A stretch of 64,000 bases of DNA, from positions 69,485,392 to 69,549,391 of the forward strand of contig NC_030684.2 in the NCBI RefSeq assembly GCF_000004195.4, in the 5' to 3' direction. The notes below the pieces were generated by a model. That model did no database searches, had not been told where the DNA came from, and saw nothing but the letters and a program-made list of their open reading frames with translations. The translations under genes were made by a program, and so were the position numbers. Within the stretch, counting starts at the first letter, position 1, and each line of letters begins with the position of its first letter. This document shows positions 1 to 11,536 of the stretch, piece by piece. Source of the stretch: Xenopus tropicalis (Eukaryota > Chordata > Amphibia > Anura > Pipidae).

Positions 1-1743
1 ATGTTAAGTAAAAATATATTTGGATAAATACTTTTTAATATAACATATATATTTTCATTGTGCTCATTTTGTCAGGATTTTTATGTGATCTATAGAAAAA
101 ATGAACAGAACTTTAAAGTTAAATTCTCAAAATGGACTGAAGGGCTTTTAATTAATCAGTTGACATGGTAAATTGCTTGTTTTGTCCATGTAACATTCCC
201 CAACTTTTCAAGTTTAGACAATGGTATTCCACTCTCAAATCAATCATATCCACATGAGCTTTGTGCTACAAATGGCATTCCTGATGATGTTTCTTCAGTA
301 ATTTAAATTAGACGTGCCTTTGTTCTTAAAATATGCACTTAGTTCTTATTTATCCTCCTGATGGACATCCATTTCTACTGCCTTATTTTATGTTAATATT
401 TAACAAAAGAATGCGGTTAGCCTCCTGCTAGCAAAAACCCAGCCTCCTTTGTTTTTTCTGACTCTCTCTTGGTCTGGACTTAACAAGAGATTTCATTTCC
501 TGTTTCCCATCCTCCAGTCAAAAAGTAGATTTTGCATAAGTTAAAAAAAAGCCTTGGAGATGCCTTAAACCCCCTACGTGGGGAAGGTGGGACTTAGCTG
601 TCAAATAGCTTTTGTTATGTACTCAAATGGAATTATGAAATGTATGTTTCTTTGTTGTACAAAAGTAAATTTATGCCAAGAGGATGTAAATGTGCTAGGT
701 GCGCCCAGGTAATTTAAAGTGCCCATGCTGCTTGATTTCCTAGATGAGTAATTAAGTTTAATTGTTGCATTACCCCTTCTAAAAAGTTCAAAGTAATCCA
801 CAATTGAAATGGATCATATGTCCCTACTAACACTAACATATGTATTTTATCTGTTTTTATATTACAGCATGTCATGTAAAATCAAGCTGGCACTGCATAC
901 AGAACACATCACATAAAAGCTGGTTAAGTGAAAGCTATGGTTTCTCCTCAAAAAGCAGTTTTTTAAATAAAGACCCCTTTGTGGTAAGGCTAGGCAGCAA
1001 TAAGTGCTAATGTGTGCTAGTTTTCTTACATTACTAAAAGGTCAAGTAAACTGCGAAAGACTCTTCCCTATCATCCCTTAGGAAATGTGCAAACTAATAC
1101 CAGCAAACTAAATTCAATCTACAGTGTACATTTTTCTACAGAGGAAACCAAGTTTTCTTTACTTTCTGGCTATTACTTTTTTGGCACTGAAAGTTTCTCC
1201 CTTTTAGCACCAAGCAGCTAAGTGACTGCATTTTAGTCCAGGCATGTAAAACTCATATAAGATGAGCAGCAAATAGGTTAAACTCAATGAGGGTCACTTC
1301 ATTTCTACATAGAGCTGCATGCATACTAAAAAATGAAAACAGTATATAAAGGGTTCATTAGAAATTACATTCATAATTGAAAATAACCTGCATGTACTAA
1401 TTTTGTTGCATTTACAATTTACAATTAGAGCTGCATTATTTCCTGTCAGGTGATCTCTGAGGGAGCACACAGCCCATCACCAAATGGTGGCTCAAGGTAA
1501 TAGATGTAAAAGAGAAATATTTACTGATATATATTTCAGTTTGGTGAGATTATGTAATAGGTCCCTTAATATGATAAAGAGTAAACTGTTGGCTAAGCAT
1601 TGTGGGAGTTTGCAATGAGTGCAAAGAGTTGCAATTCTTGTATGTAGCACTGGCAGCAGTTGTCTGATCTGTAGGACTAAGCACAAAACATAACCAATAG
1701 CTTCCAAGTAATTGTTACATGATACAGTACATTCAACTTTGAA
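1..1743. other. AT-rich stretch without recognised gene or repeat
   Basis: No open frame longer than about 66 codons and no transposon end that I recognise. The sequence is AT-rich and looks like ordinary intergenic or intronic DNA. Short open frames here have no recognisable domain. Confidence 0.5.
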
Positions 1744-1751
1744 CTTGGGTT

Positions 1752-1985
1752 TAGTGATGAGCAAAATTTTTTCACAGGCATGGATTTGTAGCGAACTTCT
1801 GCATTTTGCCATCTGCAATTTTTTTTTTGAAACTGCCACAAAAATTCTTGCAACAAAAATTTACTGAGTGAGGAAAAAGTGTCAGTTGCATAATAAAAAG
1901 GTGGCGCACATTAAAAAAGACCCACGGTAGTCACATTTCACTAGATTTTTGGCAAAGCAAAATGGGACAGATTCACTTATTACTA
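1752..1985. mobile_element. hAT-type MITE (TAGTGATG family), old copy
   Basis: The left end TAGTGATGAGCAAAATT and the inner motif GGCATGGATTTG match the family defined by the better copies at 5383, 14583 and 26255. The far end reads AAAATGGGACAGATTC then TTATTACTA, a decayed CATCACTA. The 8 bases on either side (CTTGGGTT and CGTGTGTT) agree at 6 positions, as expected for an aged 8-bp duplication. It is non-coding and short (234 bp), so it would have depended on another element's transposase. Confidence 0.8.
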
Positions 1986-2086
1986 CGTGTGTTAATATTG
2001 ATCGTGTGGAACCTCCATTTTTTAATTACTAAATTATACCCTAAGAAGCACGAGGGACTAAATTCTTGATTATAGCTTACATGTAA

Positions 2087-2368
2087 GGCTAATGCCTGAT
2101 TCTGAGCCTGTGGATAAATGCAGACCGAGAATTATCCCCTAAGCTGGTATCAGCCTTTTCCTGTGCCTGCAGCCAGTGACACACAGAGCTGATGTTGGGG
2201 CCATAATGCACACTTATGTGTTTCGATGGTAAAATCCACTGTTTTTCTTACCGAGGCCGATGCAAGGCTCTGAGTGCAGGCACATGGAAAGGCTAATGCC
2301 AGTGTAGAGGGTGGTTCTTGGCCTGTGTTTATCTGCAGGCTGGGAATCAGCCCCGTCTGACATTAGCC
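2087..2368. mobile_element. PIF/Harbinger-like foldback MITE
   Basis: The element starts GGCTAATGCC and ends GACATTAGCC, and is flanked on both sides by TAA (2084-2086 and 2369-2371). A 3-bp TAA or TTA duplication is the hallmark of PIF/Harbinger. The two halves are partly self-complementary, for example about 2141-2162 against 2275-2296. It is 282 bp long with no coding potential. Confidence 0.7.
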
Positions 2369-2828
2369 TAAATGATGCACAGTGCTTGCGTGTTTATTTT
2401 ATTTTATTATCTCAACGTTACTGTGAGCAGAACTTCCTGTAATAGGATCATAATGACCAACAAATCACTTGTTTTATGACTGCCATAGTGATTAGCATAG
2501 CATTGTACAACCCTGCACTTCAGAGGATTAATTGATTTAAGCAGTAGAGCACTGCTGTCCCACTGACATGAGAGAGACTTACATGGCATAGTGAACCAGG
2601 TAGCACCACCTTAGGGAACTACATTGCACTCCATATCCGAGAGCATAAAAAGGCAGGTATTTGTACAAAATTAAATATGACCATGTATCATACAGTTACC
2701 TGCTGGATGACCCTGCCTTGTAGGAATGAGATGACAAGAAATCCAGGATAACATTCTAAAGGGTTCAACATTTATTAATAACTTAACCAATGTTTATTTT
2801 ATTAATTATTATTCACATATGTCTAGAA

Positions 2829-3082
2829 GTACAGGTATTGGATCCATTATCCAGAAAGTTGAATTATGAGAAAGCCATCTCCTTAGAGTCTGGTTTAAGC
2901 GAATAATTCTCATTATAAAAATAATTACCTTTTTCTCTGTAATAATAAAACAATACCTTGTACTTGATCCCAACTGAGCTGCACAAATCCCTATTTCTTT
3001 CACAAATTCTTTCTTACTGGGTTCATTGGGTTCAATGACTTTTAGTAGATTTAAGTTATGGTGATCAAATTACTGAAGGAGC
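2829..3082. mobile_element. TA-flanked MITE (CAGGTATGGGACC family), truncated
   Basis: It begins TACAGGTATTGGATCC and continues with the ATTATCCAGAAAG motif and the internal block AATAATAAAACAATACCTTG, shared with copies at 22159, 23080 and 62271. The far terminal repeat is missing. Intact copies are bounded by TA, which suggests a Tc1/mariner-type origin, but no transposase is present to prove it. Confidence 0.75.
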
Positions 3083-3108
3083 TTCTAAATAAGAGTTTAA
3101 TGCACATG

Positions 3109-3630
3109 AGGGTTGATTCACTAAAGGTTGATAAGCGTTATCGCATACTTTTTTGCGTTAAAATTGACTAAGTATTATCGCATGTGTTAAGTCGAATATC
3201 GCATGCGCTAAATAACGCATGATCACAAGGCGTTGATTTTAACACACTGCGGCAATACAATATGGACTTTGTAGTGTGATTTATTCAAGTATGTGTTGGC
3301 CCTAGAGTGATGCAGCCTCCAGTTTGCAGGGAAATGGTCATTTTCAGAACAGTAGTCTTCCGAAAGTAATAGCATGTATTGCTAATATGGCGTGTGTTTT
3401 TTTGGCACGTGGCTACAATTTGTGCGCTCTGTGTTAATTAGCGCGTGTTGCGTCAAATACCGCACGAAAATAGTCTTCGCGACTTAAATAACGTAAACAG
3501 CATCGCGTCTAAATCAACGCAAGTATCCTTTTAGTGAATCATGCATTGTCACGAAAAATAAGACGCGATAAAATTTTGAACGCATGCTATAAATAGCGCT
3601 CGTTTTAACGCTCTTTAGTGAATCAACCCC
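3109..3630. mobile_element. Large foldback MITE, copy 1 (GGGTTGATTCACTAAAG ends)
   Basis: The ends are inverted copies of GGGTTGATTCACTAAAG. The arms are rich in GCGTTA and CGCAT words unlike the AT-rich surroundings, and the terminal motif recurs inside as TTTTAGTGAATCATGC near 3530. The central part (about 3235-3360) is the reverse complement of the centre of the copy at 57568-58238, so the two are the same family in opposite orientation. The 3-bp flanks (ATG and ATA) are only a near match. Superfamily is probably Harbinger-like but unproven. Confidence 0.75.
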
Positions 3631-3663
3631 ATAGTATCTTAACATTCTGTATTTATTGATAAT

Positions 3664-3802
3664 GGGTGAGTGCAGAGTCACACACATCATAAAAGTTGTG
3701 CGGTAGCCGCATTTCGTGAATTTTTTGCCGTTTCGCAAATTTTTCAACAGTTTTGCATATTTTTCAATGAAGAAAAATGGGACAGATTCACTTATCTTAT
3801 AT
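3664..3802. mobile_element. hAT-type MITE remnant (TAGTGATG family)
   Basis: An internally deleted copy. The end TGAAGAAAAATGGGACAG followed by ATTCACTTAT, and the inner CGTTTCGCAAATTTTT words, match the family. The outer 8 bp are eroded on both sides, so no duplication can be read. Confidence 0.6.
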
Positions 3803-3955
3803 ATAAGATTGTACAGCGCTGCATACCCTTGTGGTGCTTTATAAATAAAGTTATACATACATACATATATACATACATACAGTTGCAACAAGTTAAGAGT
3901 CAAAGACACAAGAGGATGGAGGTCCCTGCCCCGTAGAGCTTACAATCTATAATGA
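3803..3955. mobile_element. L2-like LINE 3' ends, rearranged head to head
   Basis: The first part reads ACAGCGCTGCATACCC, then GCTTTATAAATAAAG and a TACA-rich tail, which is the sense 3' end of an L2-like element. The second part (about 3883-3955) reads TCCCTGCCCCGTAGAGCTTA, which is the antisense strand of the same family, as seen intact at 18652-19045. The junction lies in the TACATA microsatellite. Either two insertions or an internal inversion would explain this. Confidence 0.65.
3845..3882. repeat. TACATA-type microsatellite
   Basis: Short run of TACATACATA units with one TATA interruption, forming the tail of the adjoining L2-like 3' end. Such tails are typical of this LINE type. Confidence 0.7.
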
Positions 3956-5374
3956 AGCAATGTAGTGTTCCTAATACATTTATCACTGCTCTGCTCATCC
4001 CTAAATTCTCTTGATGTATTAGTTACATTGAGAGATTGCACTGTCAAAACCCTTGCATAAATTTGTGTGAGTATCCATCTTAATATATTCTCATGTAAGT
4101 CCAGCTTGTTGTTAGACACTGCAGATGTTGTTATAAAGACTAGACGTTAGCATTTGGTACCACGCTAATTAATTTATACTATCTTGTAGACTTAGCTCAG
4201 ACTGCGGAATGCAGTAGGCATCAACACCTAAGTGTGAAGTACAGGTCCAAGTTAAATGTGTGAAATTAGCCACTTTATCTCTGGCAGAAGGTCTTAGAAC
4301 AGCTGGAAAATAAATAGATTATGCAAAATACCTTACTCACAATTGCATGAGTCTCACATAAATAAACCATGACTGGCTACATCGTCCTCACCTATGCAGC
4401 TTTACTGAATACCCTGCCAATTAAAGTTCTGTTTATTCTGGAAACATAAACACTATTTGTATTGTGTTGATTTGCTTTAACTGTGCAGTTACAGACTGCA
4501 ATGCTGCCTAAGACATAACTCAGTGCCCAAATCAACCTTAAAGATTAATGAAATAGGAGTCATTCACCCATTTCCTTGTAGAAGCCATCTCAAAAGCCTA
4601 ACTGCATATAGCAAATATAGCTCACTCTGGCTTGGCGATTGTTGTATGGGCAGGGCCCCCACCCAGGAAAAGAGGACACAACTGACCAGTTATCTTAGCT
4701 TGCAAAATACAAAGTGAGTAAGAAATACTACACATTCCAAATTAGGGATGGATGGTAGATCCGAGCTGAGCTATTTGGGCCTCTAATGCCATTAGGCCTC
4801 CAAGTAGGTCTAATGCCAATGTTATTATTCCATCCTTGCCTCAGCTTTTCCAGTCATACTCCTGTGACAGTAATGTTACACAAACAAATGATATCCATTG
4901 AAAATCTTAGCTGTCTCATTGTAGAATGGCCTTGGCTATCATTTTTTGAATTTACACACTCTGTAACTAAAATCATACTGAAAAAAATGTCCAAGGGCCA
5001 CTTTAGAAGGGCAAGCCTGTGCCTATTGTGCCCCAGTACTGATGCAGTTGGCACTTCCTGTATTCCATCTCTCATTACTTCAGAGCAGGTCAAGCTTTGG
5101 ACTTCCTGCTGTGCTGTGACTGCTCAGTGAGAAAAGCTAAATGTTGCGTACCTTGCCCATTTATTCATTTCTACCAAGTGATTACAGGTCTTTGCTTGTG
5201 CTGTGAAATCTCATATTTACAATTTAAGAGTGTCACAGATATGTGAGTTACTATCTCATGGTACAAATGTACAAATGGAAACACATATTCAAGTAATCCA
5301 GAGACTTCTATCTATCATCATCCTTCCTCTTTCTATATAGCCTCTTCCTTTAAATGTCTGTTTCTGGGTGTCAT
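3956..5374. other. Stretch without recognised gene or repeat
   Basis: Several open frames of 60-114 codons overlap on both strands around 4523-5130, but none has a recognisable domain, splice context or codon pattern. I see no transposon ends. Confidence 0.4.
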
Positions 5375-5382
5375 CACATAAA

Positions 5383-5802
5383 TAGTGATGAGCGAATCTG
5401 TCCTGTTTTGCTTCGCCGAAAAATTTGCGGATCTTTCAAAAGATTCACGAAACGGCGAAAAATTAGCGAAATGGTGAAAATGTTGCGCGTCAAAAAAAAT
5501 TGTTGCCCGTGACTATTGTTTTGTCGCACGGCTATTGTTTTGTCGCCCGTCTATTCTTTTGTCGCCCGCGGCTATTGTTTTGTCGCCCGCAGCTATTGTT
5601 TTGTTGTGTGGCTATTGTTTTGTCGCCCGCGGCTATTCTTTTGTCGCACGGCTATTCTTTTGTCGTCTGCGACAATTTTTGGACGTGCGGCGAATTTTTC
5701 CGCGGCAAATTTTTTCATCCATTTCGCGAAACAATCTGCCATTGGCGAAACGCAGAAATTCGCCGCAAATCCATGCCTGCCGAAACATTTCGCCCATCAC
5801 TA
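5383..5802. mobile_element. hAT-type MITE with 8-unit internal array
   Basis: A well-preserved 420-bp copy. It starts TAGTGATGAGCGAATCTG, ends TTTCGCCCATCACTA, and is flanked on both sides by the exact 8-bp duplication CACATAAA (5375-5382 and 5803-5810). The 8-bp duplication and TAGTG terminus fit the hAT superfamily. The centre holds about eight units of TTTTGTCGCCCGCGGCTATTG. Short open frames across it come from the array, not a gene. Confidence 0.92.
5508..5672. repeat. About 8 x 20-21 bp array inside hAT MITE
   Basis: Units read GGCTATTGTTTTGTCGCCCG with C/G and TTG/TTC variation. They are the reverse complement of the 17-unit array at 26391-26731, in line with the element's opposite orientation. 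The unit number differs between copies. Confidence 0.88.
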
Positions 5803-5810
5803 CACATAAA

Positions 5811-6271
5811 TGAATGTTGAATATCAGAAATACACAGATATAAGTTGGAAAAACAAATAAATCAGTTGGGACAGTTGTATGTATAAAGAGAGAAGGGATA
5901 CAACTGGTGTGCCATGGGAGGGCACTCACAGCAGCTTGTATTCCTTGCAGAAAGAAAGAATCTGACTAGAATCCTCTTTTCAGCTCCATGCGGACTTAGA
6001 AATTATGAACCAATATAGTATACAGTATAAAGTTCACAAAGATGGCTTCTTTATTCATTGAAAGCACAAGGCACGCCCATTTCATTAGAAATATCATCAA
6101 TGGCTCTGGCCTTTATTATAACAGAAGGAGAAATACTAACACAGGGTGTGACATAAAATGAGAATAAAATATTTATTTAATCTGTTATGTAGCCTTTGTG
6201 TACAATATATCTTTGTCTGCTTCATACAGCATTGCCATAACACCAGTGTAATGAATGATACTAAATAAAGC
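5811..6271. other. Stretch without recognised feature
   Basis: AT-rich sequence with no recognisable open frame or transposon end. Confidence 0.4.
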
Positions 6272-6530
6272 TAGTTGATCCATAGGAAGGCTAATAAACC
6301 CATCTGAAGCACCTTCAATTTAAACTCTAGGTTGACCAATCCCTGATCATATTTTGTCTAAGAGCTAATTTCAGTAACCCTGTATTTCCCTTGTGTCTAC
6401 TGAAAGGACCAATTGGTAATAAAGCATTATGTGGGCCCATTATAAATGTATACATAGTTACCTATCTCCCCAAAAGCACCTCTTCTACGGAGTAAACAAC
6501 CCCAATTTGGCACTGTATGTAATATACTTC
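6272..6530 (-). mobile_element. CR1/Rex1-like LINE 3' fragment, old copy
   Basis: Degraded relative of the fragment at 7618-8232. It shares CTAGTTGATCCATAGGAAGG, CTAAGAGCTAATTTC with CCCTGTATT, TGTATACATAGTTA and ACCCCAATTTGG, in the same order. Reading sense is on the minus strand. It has a single diverged copy of the 41-bp unit that is amplified in the other fragments. No open frame survives. Confidence 0.7.
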
Positions 6531-7617
6531 TTCTACCCATAAAGCATATAATGTAGTTGCAGGGACACAATAGGCTAATATGTGAAATCAGGCCTAAAAT
6601 TCCCACTTCCCTTGAACAGAACAGATTTAACTTGTGATGGTTTCAGATACTGTATATTCCCTGCATTTAATTCCCTCTTATAAAATGTTAGTATGACTTT
6701 AAAATTTGCAAGTAGCTTCTGAATGATTTGAGAAAGACTGGATAGATCTTCCATTTGCAGATAACTGCTGACTAACTGACAAAAGACTGAAGCAATTGAT
6801 GTTCAAATCTCTTAGTTTTTGTAGTTGCCCCGTATTCAAAAAAAAAAAAAATGTTACAACCTTAAAAAATTAACCTTTCTCTGTAGTGAAAATCTTCAAA
6901 GACGTTTGTAGGAGACCTTAATGCTCTTACTTGCTTCTACTAAAGATTTCAAGCAGAACAGGTACTAACATTCCACTTACAGAAGTCACCTCTCTGCACT
7001 GCATACGGATGTGTTTTAACCCTCTGGTTCCCAACCCAAATTTCATGAAAATGAGCTACTATATTGAGACAATGCAGTTACAGCAAGATTGCAATTTTGC
7101 AGACAAAAACATTACATGAATAAAATATTGCTTATATAGCATGCCTTTTTATGTGCAATGTTCATCATTTTGTATATAAATGATATCCCTGAATATACTG
7201 CAATCAACTTTATTGCATGTAAGTAGAGTTACACTCTTGATCATACCCCTGATTACCAGTTTGCAAAAAACTCTGCATACCTATATGTCTCATAACGGGA
7301 TAAGTAATGAATCAGTGGTTAAGCCAATAGTCATGAAGGAGAAGCTGATTCCTAGTGATGACTGTAATCCATCTTGCCTTTGGAAGTGATTACTTTCCCT
7401 TACACAGCAAACCTTGATTATACACTGCTAGCTGTGAGCAATTAGTACTGCTACATTATATAAAAGTAAATGTTTCATAATGATAGACCTGTTGGTCAAC
7501 TAAATCACAAGACAGTTTCATCCTTTAAAGTAGCAACCTATACAAGGGCCCGTGGCATTTGTGATCAGTTAGTAGATGTGTATAGAACAAGCTGACTTAA
7601 TGGGCTCTTTTTATTAA
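6531..7617. other. AT-rich stretch without recognised gene
   Basis: Contains a poly-A run near 6839-6851 and no supported gene or transposon end. Open frames of 62-69 codons at 6931-7389 have no recognisable domain. Confidence 0.4.
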
Positions 7618-8232
7618 TTACATAGTAACATAGTTACAACCAAAATGCCTATATATAACCTGCCTAACTTCTAGTTGATCCAGAGGAAGGCAAAAAACCC
7701 CATCTGAAGCCTCTCCAATTTGCCGCAGAGGAGAAAAAATTCCTTCCTGACTTCAAGATGGCAATCGGACCAGTCCCTGGATCAACTTGTACTAAGAGCT
7801 ATCTCCCATAACCCTGTATTCCCTCACTTGTACTGAGAGCTATCTCCCATAACCCTGTATTCCCTCACTTGTACTGAGAGCTATCTCCCATAACCCTGTA
7901 TTCCTTCACTTGCTAAGAAGCCATCCAACCCTTTCTTAAAGCTATATCATGTATCAGCCAGTACGATTCGGGGAGGGAATTCCAGAACTTCACAGCTCTC
8001 ACTGTAAAAAAACCTTTCCGAATATTGAATATTTAAATGGAACCTCCCTTCTTCTAAACGGAGTGGTTGCCCTCTTGTCCGTTGGAAGGACCTACTGGTA
8101 AATAAAACATTAGAGAGGTTATTATATGATCCCCGTATATATTTATACATAGTTATCATGTCACCTCTTAAGCGCCTCTTCTCCAGTGTAAACAGACCCA
8201 ATTTGGAAATATGTTTTAATAAAGTCAAGTTT
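7618..8232 (-). mobile_element. CR1/Rex1-like LINE 3' end with C-terminal ORF relic
   Basis: The minus-strand frame 8228-7947 encodes the C-terminal tail of a non-LTR retrotransposon polyprotein: motifs LEKRRLRGD, MYKYIRG, RTRGQPLRLEEGRF and a frameshifted equivalent of VRAV-WNSLP. The RRLRGD...RTRG...RF signature is shared by the CR1, L2 and Rex1 clades; the exact clade is not certain. Downstream on the minus strand come three 41-bp repeats (7907-7785) and a 3' tail ending near GTAACATAGTTAC. The frame is shifted and 5'-truncated, so this is a dead insertion. Confidence 0.85.
7785..7907. repeat. 3 x 41-bp tandem repeat at LINE 3' end
   Basis: Three consecutive units beginning ACTTGTACT and containing GAGCTATCTCCCATAACCCT. 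The same unit is present 16 times at 50029-50684 in another copy of this LINE family. Confidence 0.95.
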
Positions 8233-8331
8233 TTTTCCCCATAAACCTTTTAACATTGACGTGCCACATCAATATGCCTGAGGGACAATGACAAAATACA
8301 TTACTCCTAAGTACAAATATCCAGGGTCAGA

Positions 8332-8819
8332 CTGGGGAGTGCAAGGCCCACCAGGGCTTCTACTCTAGGAAGCAACAATAAGAAAATCACAAACAATCAC
8401 ACACACACAAAACTTAATAAAGCAAGTGACCATTACACTCCAGTCAAAAGGCACAGTAACAAAAGCTCAAAAACATTGGTGCTATTAGGGCCGTGGCAGA
8501 AAGGGAGATTAGTCGCCGCACGACAACTCTCTTTTGTCGCGGACGACTAACCTCCCTGAAATGCCATCCCACCAGCTAGAATGTAAATCGCCGGTGGGAT
8601 GGCATACGCGGCGCTGAAATCGCCTAAGTTTCCTCTCAAGGCAACTTAGGTGATGTTGGCAAATTTACGCACCACATGTGCCATCCCACCGGCGATTTAC
8701 ATTCTAGCCTGTGGGATGGCATATCGGGGAAATTAGTCGCCCGCGACAAGGGAGATTTGTTGCGGGCAACTAATCACCCCATCTGTCATGGCCCTTAACA
8801 GCATTTCAGGCCGACACTA
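8332..8819. mobile_element. hAT-like element interrupted by a Harbinger MITE
   Basis: The left end CAGGGTCAGACTGGGGAG and the right end CAGGCCGACACTA form imperfect inverted repeats of a hAT type I recognise in frogs. The 8-bp flanks (CAAATATC and TAAATGAG) match only in part, so boundaries are tentative. The inner part includes a short CA run at about 8398-8410 and no reading frame. The Harbinger MITE at 8488-8794 sits inside it. Confidence 0.55.
8488..8794. mobile_element. PIF/Harbinger foldback MITE
   Basis: The termini GGGCCGTGGCAGA and TCTGTCATGGCCC are inverted repeats, flanked by a TTA duplication (8485-8487 and 8795-8797), which fits PIF/Harbinger. Almost the whole 307 bp is self-complementary: ATGCCATCCCACC near 8560 pairs with GGTGGGATGGCAT-type sequence, and GATTTACATTCTAG with its complement. 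GC and CpG content are far above the flanks. It is non-coding. Confidence 0.88.
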
Positions 8820-8877
8820 TAAATGAGCCCTTAATTCATAATGGCACCTTAAAAAAATGCTGATGTCCTATTAAAAG

Positions 8878-9124
8878 TAGTGATGAGCAAATCTGTCCTG
8901 TTTTGCTTGGCCGAAAAATTTGTGAATCTTTGAAAAGATTTGCAAAACGGCAAAAAATTTGTGAAACCCCCAAAATGGTGTGCAGCAAAAAAATAAAAAA
9001 ATGCAGCAAAAATTATTTGTCATGCGTACATCGTATGTTTTTTGGCATTTTATTGGCCGCACGTCATTTTCGGCATTTTTTTACTGTTTTGCGATTCTTT
9101 TCAAATATTCACAAATTTTTTATC
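8878..9124. mobile_element. hAT-type MITE (TAGTGATG family), right end lost
   Basis: It starts TAGTGATGAGCAAATCTG and carries the CTGTTTTGCTTGGCCG and GATTTGCAAAACGGC words. The inner right arm (CTTTTCAAATATTCACAAAT) is present but the terminal CATCACTA is missing. Confidence 0.75.
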
Positions 9125-9239
9125 ATGGGAAAACCTTTAATGGCTAAGGAAGTCCTGGTACGTGTAACCAATGGCCATGGATGTCATAGTTTTCCATGGA
9201 GGTTATGGGTTTTATGTTTATGACTATGCTTATGTTTAA

Positions 9240-9660
9240 TAAAATGACAGGAGCACATGGCTCTTTGGTCTCCACCTGTTGTACAAGATGGATGCTGCTG
9301 GGAAATCTGTGACACAAGACCCCAGTAAACAAGGGTGCCCTAATTGAACCAAGCCCTTAGTGAAAGTTGGGAACAGGGACCTCGTGAATGAGCTATTTGG
9401 ACAGTGGTAGCATCTTTAATAGCACACTCTAGGAGCGTAAGGAAAGAACAGCACTAAGCTTTACCAGGTGGTACTCTGCCTAAAAGTGAAGGGACCACAG
9501 TTTGTAAAGGGACTCAGGTTAGAAGCATTGCCCTGACATGCTCTGTGAATGATTATTACTGCAACCTGTATGGGCCAATAGCCGATAGAGTGCAAATCCA
9601 CATCTCTCACAACTGAATCAGAAGTCCAAGGTATCATGTAGGCCTTGGACAAAAGCAGAA
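9240..9660 (+). mobile_element. LTR-like or unclassified repeat fragment
   Basis: The core at about 9320-9440 aligns with 59615-59760 in order: CCCCAGTAA, GGGA(A)CAGGGACC, GTGAATGAG and TTAATAGCAC followed by CTCTAGGAG. Two copies 50 kb apart show it is an interspersed repeat. Its relative at 59451 begins TGTAGGGACC, like an LTR, so LTR origin is possible but no ends or duplications are seen here. Confidence 0.45.
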
Positions 9661-11386
9661 AATATCCAGTTATAATGTACTCTTTGGCACAGGGACTGGT
9701 TTACTCTTGTTATCCCAATTTATATGGCTTACCCACTTATGTTACACAATATGCATGTAATGTGCATATAATAGTGCTATTTACATATACCTGACAAAGA
9801 TGCAATATAGAAAAGATGATTCCTTTATTAGCTGAAAGGGTTTATGAAGCAAGCTGTTGTGATGATTCAATCAGTATCAGTATCAACTCAGTAAGCAGTA
9901 AGCATGATTCACTATATCTGTACTTCTGCAACTAACATTCCAGCTGAAGAAACCTAAATGGTCTAAAAACATGCACCATAAGGGCCAAGTCAGATGAGGT
10001 GTTTTCTCTGCCGGAGGCACAGAATGCAGATCCACTTCATTGTTACAGTTGTTGCCTGGGTTTGATCACTTAAATAACCTGTCTAGTTCCACTTCCTTGA
10101 AGAGGTCACTTATACCCACTCCACAGAATGCACCACGTTATATTGTAAGCCCTAAGTAATCTTTGTTAAAAGCAATAAAGGTAGTATATAATTCATGTGA
10201 CCCAGAACCAGTGAGCCAAAAAGCCAGTGACACTGACATGGAGTTATTGTTGCATACCGCTACCAACAATTCCCACACTCACTGACTGAAGGAGTGTACA
10301 TTGTTGAAATGTTTCAATGCTTTGCAGTGCTTTAAACATATTGGTGTTTACTAAAGAACCAAAGAATAGGTGTAAAAAATGGCAGAATACAAACTGATAC
10401 AGAAAGTCCAACTTCTTGCAGATCCAAAAGATGGCCCCGCTCCCAAGCATTTACAGTATTGATGGACAGGCAGTGTTCCGTACATATGGGCAGGAAAGTC
10501 ACGCTTTGTATGTTGCCGTACACCACTTTAATTGTGATGCCCTCCCCTCCCAAAGCCTTTGTGATTGCTAATGGCCACATATGCCATGTTATACTATCTG
10601 TACTAATATTAGCATAAATGATTGATTCACCAACCATGCTTCAATCTCATTACACTTTTGCCAACAGTTATTTCAACAATTTTGAAGTTTTAATTCCATC
10701 TGGATTCTTCTCTAACTAGGAACTAGTACTAGTAAAAGACAATGCCTGTTTTATTTCTGAAGACCCAGAACCCTATGTATGAATGTTTGCTTGTGTGTGT
10801 ACATAGGCACTTTTTTTAAATAATTGAAAGAGTTTTTCTCTCCACAATTTACATTGATAGACATCTCCAGGGTATTAGTATGCATATGTACATTAGATAA
10901 CATCAGATTTATTGGCCCTTGGTGACAACTGGTGACTTGTGGCATCTGTGTGTGGCTGTAAGGTCAGAATCTTTTTAAAAATCTGATTAGAGCATTCATT
11001 TGGGATTTAGGAGGGAAAAGTCTTCTTTCCTTGAAATGCATGCCATTTGTGTGAGATAACTAACCTCAAAGTAAAGCATTCATTTACGTTTTGATAACGC
11101 TATCACTTTTAAACGAAAGCAGCATATCATTTTTTATCCTGAGCTCCGTGATTATTGGGGCTTTAAGTAAATGTTTTTGCCCCCTTATGTTTATAAAACT
11201 AGGACGACTACATCCATATCCATTTGTATACTTAGTGAAGAAAACAAAAACAAAAAAGATTCTTTATGTGTGTAAATTATATATAACTCAGTGCTCCAGA
11301 TTTCAAAATGTAAACATTAACCCCGTAACTTGGAGATGGGCTTCCATAATAATCTTAGGAAGAGAGAAGTGCAATGTTTTTGCTTG
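9661..11386. other. Stretch without recognised gene or repeat
   Basis: Open frames of 64-101 codons overlap on the minus strand around 10244-10945 but show no domain I recognise. No transposon ends are seen. Confidence 0.4.
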
Positions 11387-11536
11387 ATACTGATTTGAGG
11401 AGAAATTTGCAATTTTGCGAATTTGCACTAGAATTTTGCCATGAAGTTTTGATTTGAGTTTGCCATTTCCCTAATTTTTTCAATGGATTCACACAATTTT
11501 TAGTGAATTGAAACAGCCCAGTTTCACTCATCACTA
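11387..11536. mobile_element. hAT-type MITE remnant (TAGTGATG family)
   Basis: The right end reads CACTCATCACTA and the left end TACTGATTTGAGGAG, a decayed TAGTGATGAG. The inside is the family's TTTGCGAATTTGC-type sequence. It is too degraded for a reliable duplication. Confidence 0.55.

Noticed and set aside
4786..5130. 114-codon ORF with an overlapping ORF on the other strand
   Set aside because: No recognisable motif, and both strands are open over the same bases, which suggests low stop density rather than a gene.
5500..5929. Four overlapping ORFs near 5.5-5.9 kb
   Set aside because: They overlap in several frames on both strands of the hAT MITE array and have no domain.
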